Below, piece by piece: positions 61,401 to 64,000 of a DNA stretch of 64,000 nucleotides. A program made the position numbers and the translations under genes. This DNA comes from Tomocerus qinae (taxonomy: Eukaryota; Arthropoda; Collembola; Entomobryomorpha; Tomoceridae): positions 13,157,001 to 13,221,000 of the forward strand of contig CM034550.1 in the NCBI GenBank assembly GCA_020055645.1. The letters run 5' to 3'. Within the stretch, counting starts at the first letter, position 1; each line of letters opens with the position of its first letter. Below the pieces are notes generated by a model, which had not been told where the DNA came from, made no database searches, and saw nothing but the letters and a program-made list of their open reading frames with translations.

Positions 61401-63451
61401 GCTGCACCGTGAAAAATTCATTGGACTATCTGAAATCTCGAATTTCTTTAATTTGGCTTTCATAGGAGTAGCATACGTAAATAAGTGAGTTCCCGTTGGC
61501 AAATCTACGCCTTCTGCTAACGATGCGTTTCCCAAATTATAGGATGAAATGGTAAATTACTCTTTTTCCGCTCACTACATAGATACATACAATTTACGAA
61601 ACAATACGGTGAACATGATTCCTACCTTCTAATTAGATTCTTACGAATGTGTATCGCACAGTCTTCTGGGTTACATATTTGATATTACTGCAAACATTAA
61701 AGTAACTTTGCTCTAGAATAAACTCTCATCAAAAAGTGAAATCTTTCTTAGAAAACAAAATCCTAAACGCACTGGTGAACTAATACCTGTAAAATCCCCT
61801 TGTGTCAATGCATAAATAAATGATATCCATTATTTCGAGAAAATGGAGTAATCTAATAGAGCTAACGACTCTCAAGCCAAAATAACACGCACGTTTCTCC
61901 CAATTTTTCCAACAGCTGACCCAATAAAATATCTCAATTAAATATTCTCAGATTACACAAAGTGGTCAATGTATAATAATCTGTTTACGAAATTTTTTGA
62001 AATAATACACCGCCCCCTTCAGTACATTGAACTTAACCTTCTCACTTTAATTGTGTACTCTGTTACTCTGAAACTCTAATAATAAATAGTAAAATTATCT
62101 CTAGATTTCCATTACACCATCATGTAAACAATCTAATCGTTTCTTATTTACAAACATAATTACTTTCGTATACAAACAAACAATAATTTCAACACTGGTA
62201 ATAAACGTCTAAACGCAAATCAAACAACTTCATTAAACTTGGCTTCTAGTTCATTTTACCTAGCCAAAACACAAACATAATTAGCAAATCTCAATCCATC
62301 ATAAAATATTGTAAAAATGCATCATTAGAAATTCTTAACATTTAGCATAAAAGCAAGAATTACCGCAGTACACAATGTAATCGTTTAGTACTAATACTTC
62401 GTTAGTCAGATGAAACAAAATAAAAACAGTAATTTTGCAGTGATTGAGAACGAACATTGATTCCTTAATTAAATCAGTTTAAAGTATCACTCTTACAAAT
62501 TTATCAGCTAATAAATCCTTTGTTATGTTTTCACACTTTTACATACTTTCTTTTGTTTTCTCACGCTACATAAGAGGACACGCCACAATTCACAGCAATG
62601 TTTTTGTTTTACTTGTCTTATGGGCTGGACAATAATTGCAGACACAAAAATTCACAGACAATAGACAATGCCGCGTCAAAACCCTTCCTATTCAATCGGT
62701 ATAAAATTCTGTGCGCAAAAATGCATGCGAATTGTTGGTATATCGGCTATTACTAAGAAGTACCTACTCGTTTGTGAAGTGTTAACTCGTAATATTAACC
62801 TTTGAAGACCTTAACCTTAACAAGATAACGACATGTAGCACTCATCATCTTTTCGCCTCAAATGCAAACGCAGTTAGCGAACCGCACATGGCGAAAAAAG
62901 AAAAGCATTAGCATGATGCTTAAAATACAACAGAAGGTATTTCGACCTACTGCTATGTTTTTTGATAGTAACTTCGATTGCGGACATTGTATATTGTAAC
63001 AATGTACGACGAACAACATTGTAGACGCACAATGCTACTGACTACTGACATGACACTACTCTAGTTGAATTCATGCAAAATCTAAAGTTATACTTACCCA
63101 CAGTCAGCCAGCACCTTCTAGGATTGTTGTTGTTCCTCCTACACACAGTCAACTTGATGTTATTAAAATGAATGAACTATATGGGTCATCTTTATTCACT
63201 CGCTTCAGTCACTGATTACAGGGAATTGCCATTATAATATATTCCTTAAGGTAGGCACTCTCTTTCCCCACAACCGGCGTCGTAGACACTTAAAGAGAGC
63301 TAGAAACTATTTCGTATTTTCAGTCTTGTCCTGACTCTCTATCCTTAATCATCTAAATTAAAATACAAAAGTGACAGTTTTGTTGTTTTGGAAAAGCCAA
63401 CTCAGCAGCCAACTTTTAATTCTACGACTACGACTCACTTAGTCCATTACA
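58440..63451. other. Intergenic region between the two glycine-rich genes
   Basis: About 5 kb. It begins with the 3' untranslated region of the first glycine-rich gene (AATAAA at 59215-59220). The rest is AT-rich with only short chance frames and no repeat array. The last few hundred bases should contain the promoter of the second glycine-rich gene. Confidence 0.6.
59215..59220 (+). promoter_or_regulatory. Putative poly(A) signal of glycine-rich gene 1
   Basis: AATAAA about 780 bases past the stop codon, followed by a T-rich and GT-rich stretch (CTTGTTTGTATG). Confidence 0.5.
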
Positions 63452-63991
63452 ATGAATACCTACACAAAATTAGGATTATTTACAGCAGTCGTTCTAGTGA
63501 TTTGCTTTTGTGAAACTGTCCAGGCCCAATCTCACAGAAGAGACAGACAAGTTCCAGCTCCACCTCCGCCAAGAGAAGAAGTTGCTACTAGAAGGGGCTA
63601 CAATTATTATGGAAGCGATTATGAACTTCAAACTATTTTCTTCCTTGGAATTCCTTTAATTATTATTCCATTAATCTTCTTGTGGCCATACTTCCTTTAC
63701 GCTGTTCACAATACGCCCTATGGACATGGTAAACAATTTAAATAATAGATATTACACAAAACTCAATTATTCAAAGAACAGATCAATAATTTATTTGAAA
63801 TTTTTCCAGGTTGGGGTTATGGAGGATACGGTGGCTACGGAGGAGGCTATGGCGGCTACGGTGGAGGCTATGGCGGAGGTTATGGTGGCGGTTATGGAGG
63901 CGGCGGTTATTACCGGTCTTCTGACGGTGCTACAGCTGCGACTCAAGCAAAGACCGAGTCTTTGGCGCAGAAAATTCTTCCTAATCTTTAG
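63452..63991 (+). CDS. Glycine-rich secreted or membrane protein, member 2
   Basis: Two exons join in phase: 63452-63728 and 63810-63991, giving 152 residues. A signal peptide (about 1-25, ending ETVQA) is followed by a basic and proline-rich stretch (RRDRQVPAPPPPREE), YNYYGSDYELQT, a hydrophobic segment at about 61-84 containing LIFLWPYFL, then a Gly/Tyr-rich repeat (units GGYGG and GGGYGG, about 94-131) and a C-terminal end SLAQKILPNL. The hydrophobic core and the C-terminal QKILPNL/QILPKL end match the gene at 57764, and the intron before the Gly-rich part is at the same place, so the two arose by duplication. No function is recognised. The first ATG after an in-frame gap was taken as start. 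The 3' untranslated region runs off the window. Confidence 0.87.
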
Positions 63992-64000
63992 AAGATGGTA

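Overview
The window is nuclear DNA of an invertebrate animal, most likely an arthropod. It is AT-rich, its genes are split by short GT-AG introns (often 50-150 bp), and intergenic stretches are long and low in coding content. Several families fit an arthropod: a secreted DM4/DM12 protein, a Star-like FkbM protein, a group III secreted phospholipase A2 and glycine-rich secreted proteins. I cannot name the species; a basal hexapod such as a springtail would fit, but that is a guess. All gene models were assembled by hand from reading frame, splice sites and phase, without transcripts.

Layout: a MATH-BTB (SPOP-like) adaptor (1942-3648, +); an SLC9B/NHA-type sodium/proton antiporter (4810-7045, +); a DM4/DM12 secreted protein convergent with it (7637-9011, -); two SLC18B1-like vesicular transporters in tandem (11998-16064 and 19989-23220, +); a small multi-pass membrane protein I do not recognise (24364-25281, +); a uridine-cytidine kinase-like 1 gene (29097-31802, +) convergent with a group III phospholipase A2 (32500-35356, -); a Star-like FkbM-domain membrane protein (40402-41864, +); a third SLC18B1-like transporter (43918-46808, +); about 11 kb with no convincing gene; and two related glycine-rich secreted or membrane proteins at the right end (57764-58439 and 63452-63991, +).

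The three SLC18B1 paralogs are the main local theme. They share a 12-helix MFS core and most intron positions, but their cytosolic N-termini are about 80, 150 and 280 residues long. All three keep an acidic dileucine motif and a short Tyr-Gly motif at the C-terminus, which suggests sorting to vesicles or the endolysosome. The first copy has a non-canonical GC-AG intron and a 25-bp, 14-copy minisatellite inside another intron.

Repeats cluster in 23.8-27.6 kb: two foldback elements (one with a shared reading frame in both arms) flank the small membrane gene, followed by two 10-bp tandem arrays. A dispersed element occurs in opposite orientations at 38.7 kb and 54.7 kb; the second copy is flanked by a perfect 33-bp direct repeat. 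I found no operon-like coupling, RNA gene, CRISPR array or viral gene. The most novel-looking items are the glycine-rich pair, the unrecognised 217-residue membrane protein and the foldback element with coding-like arms.
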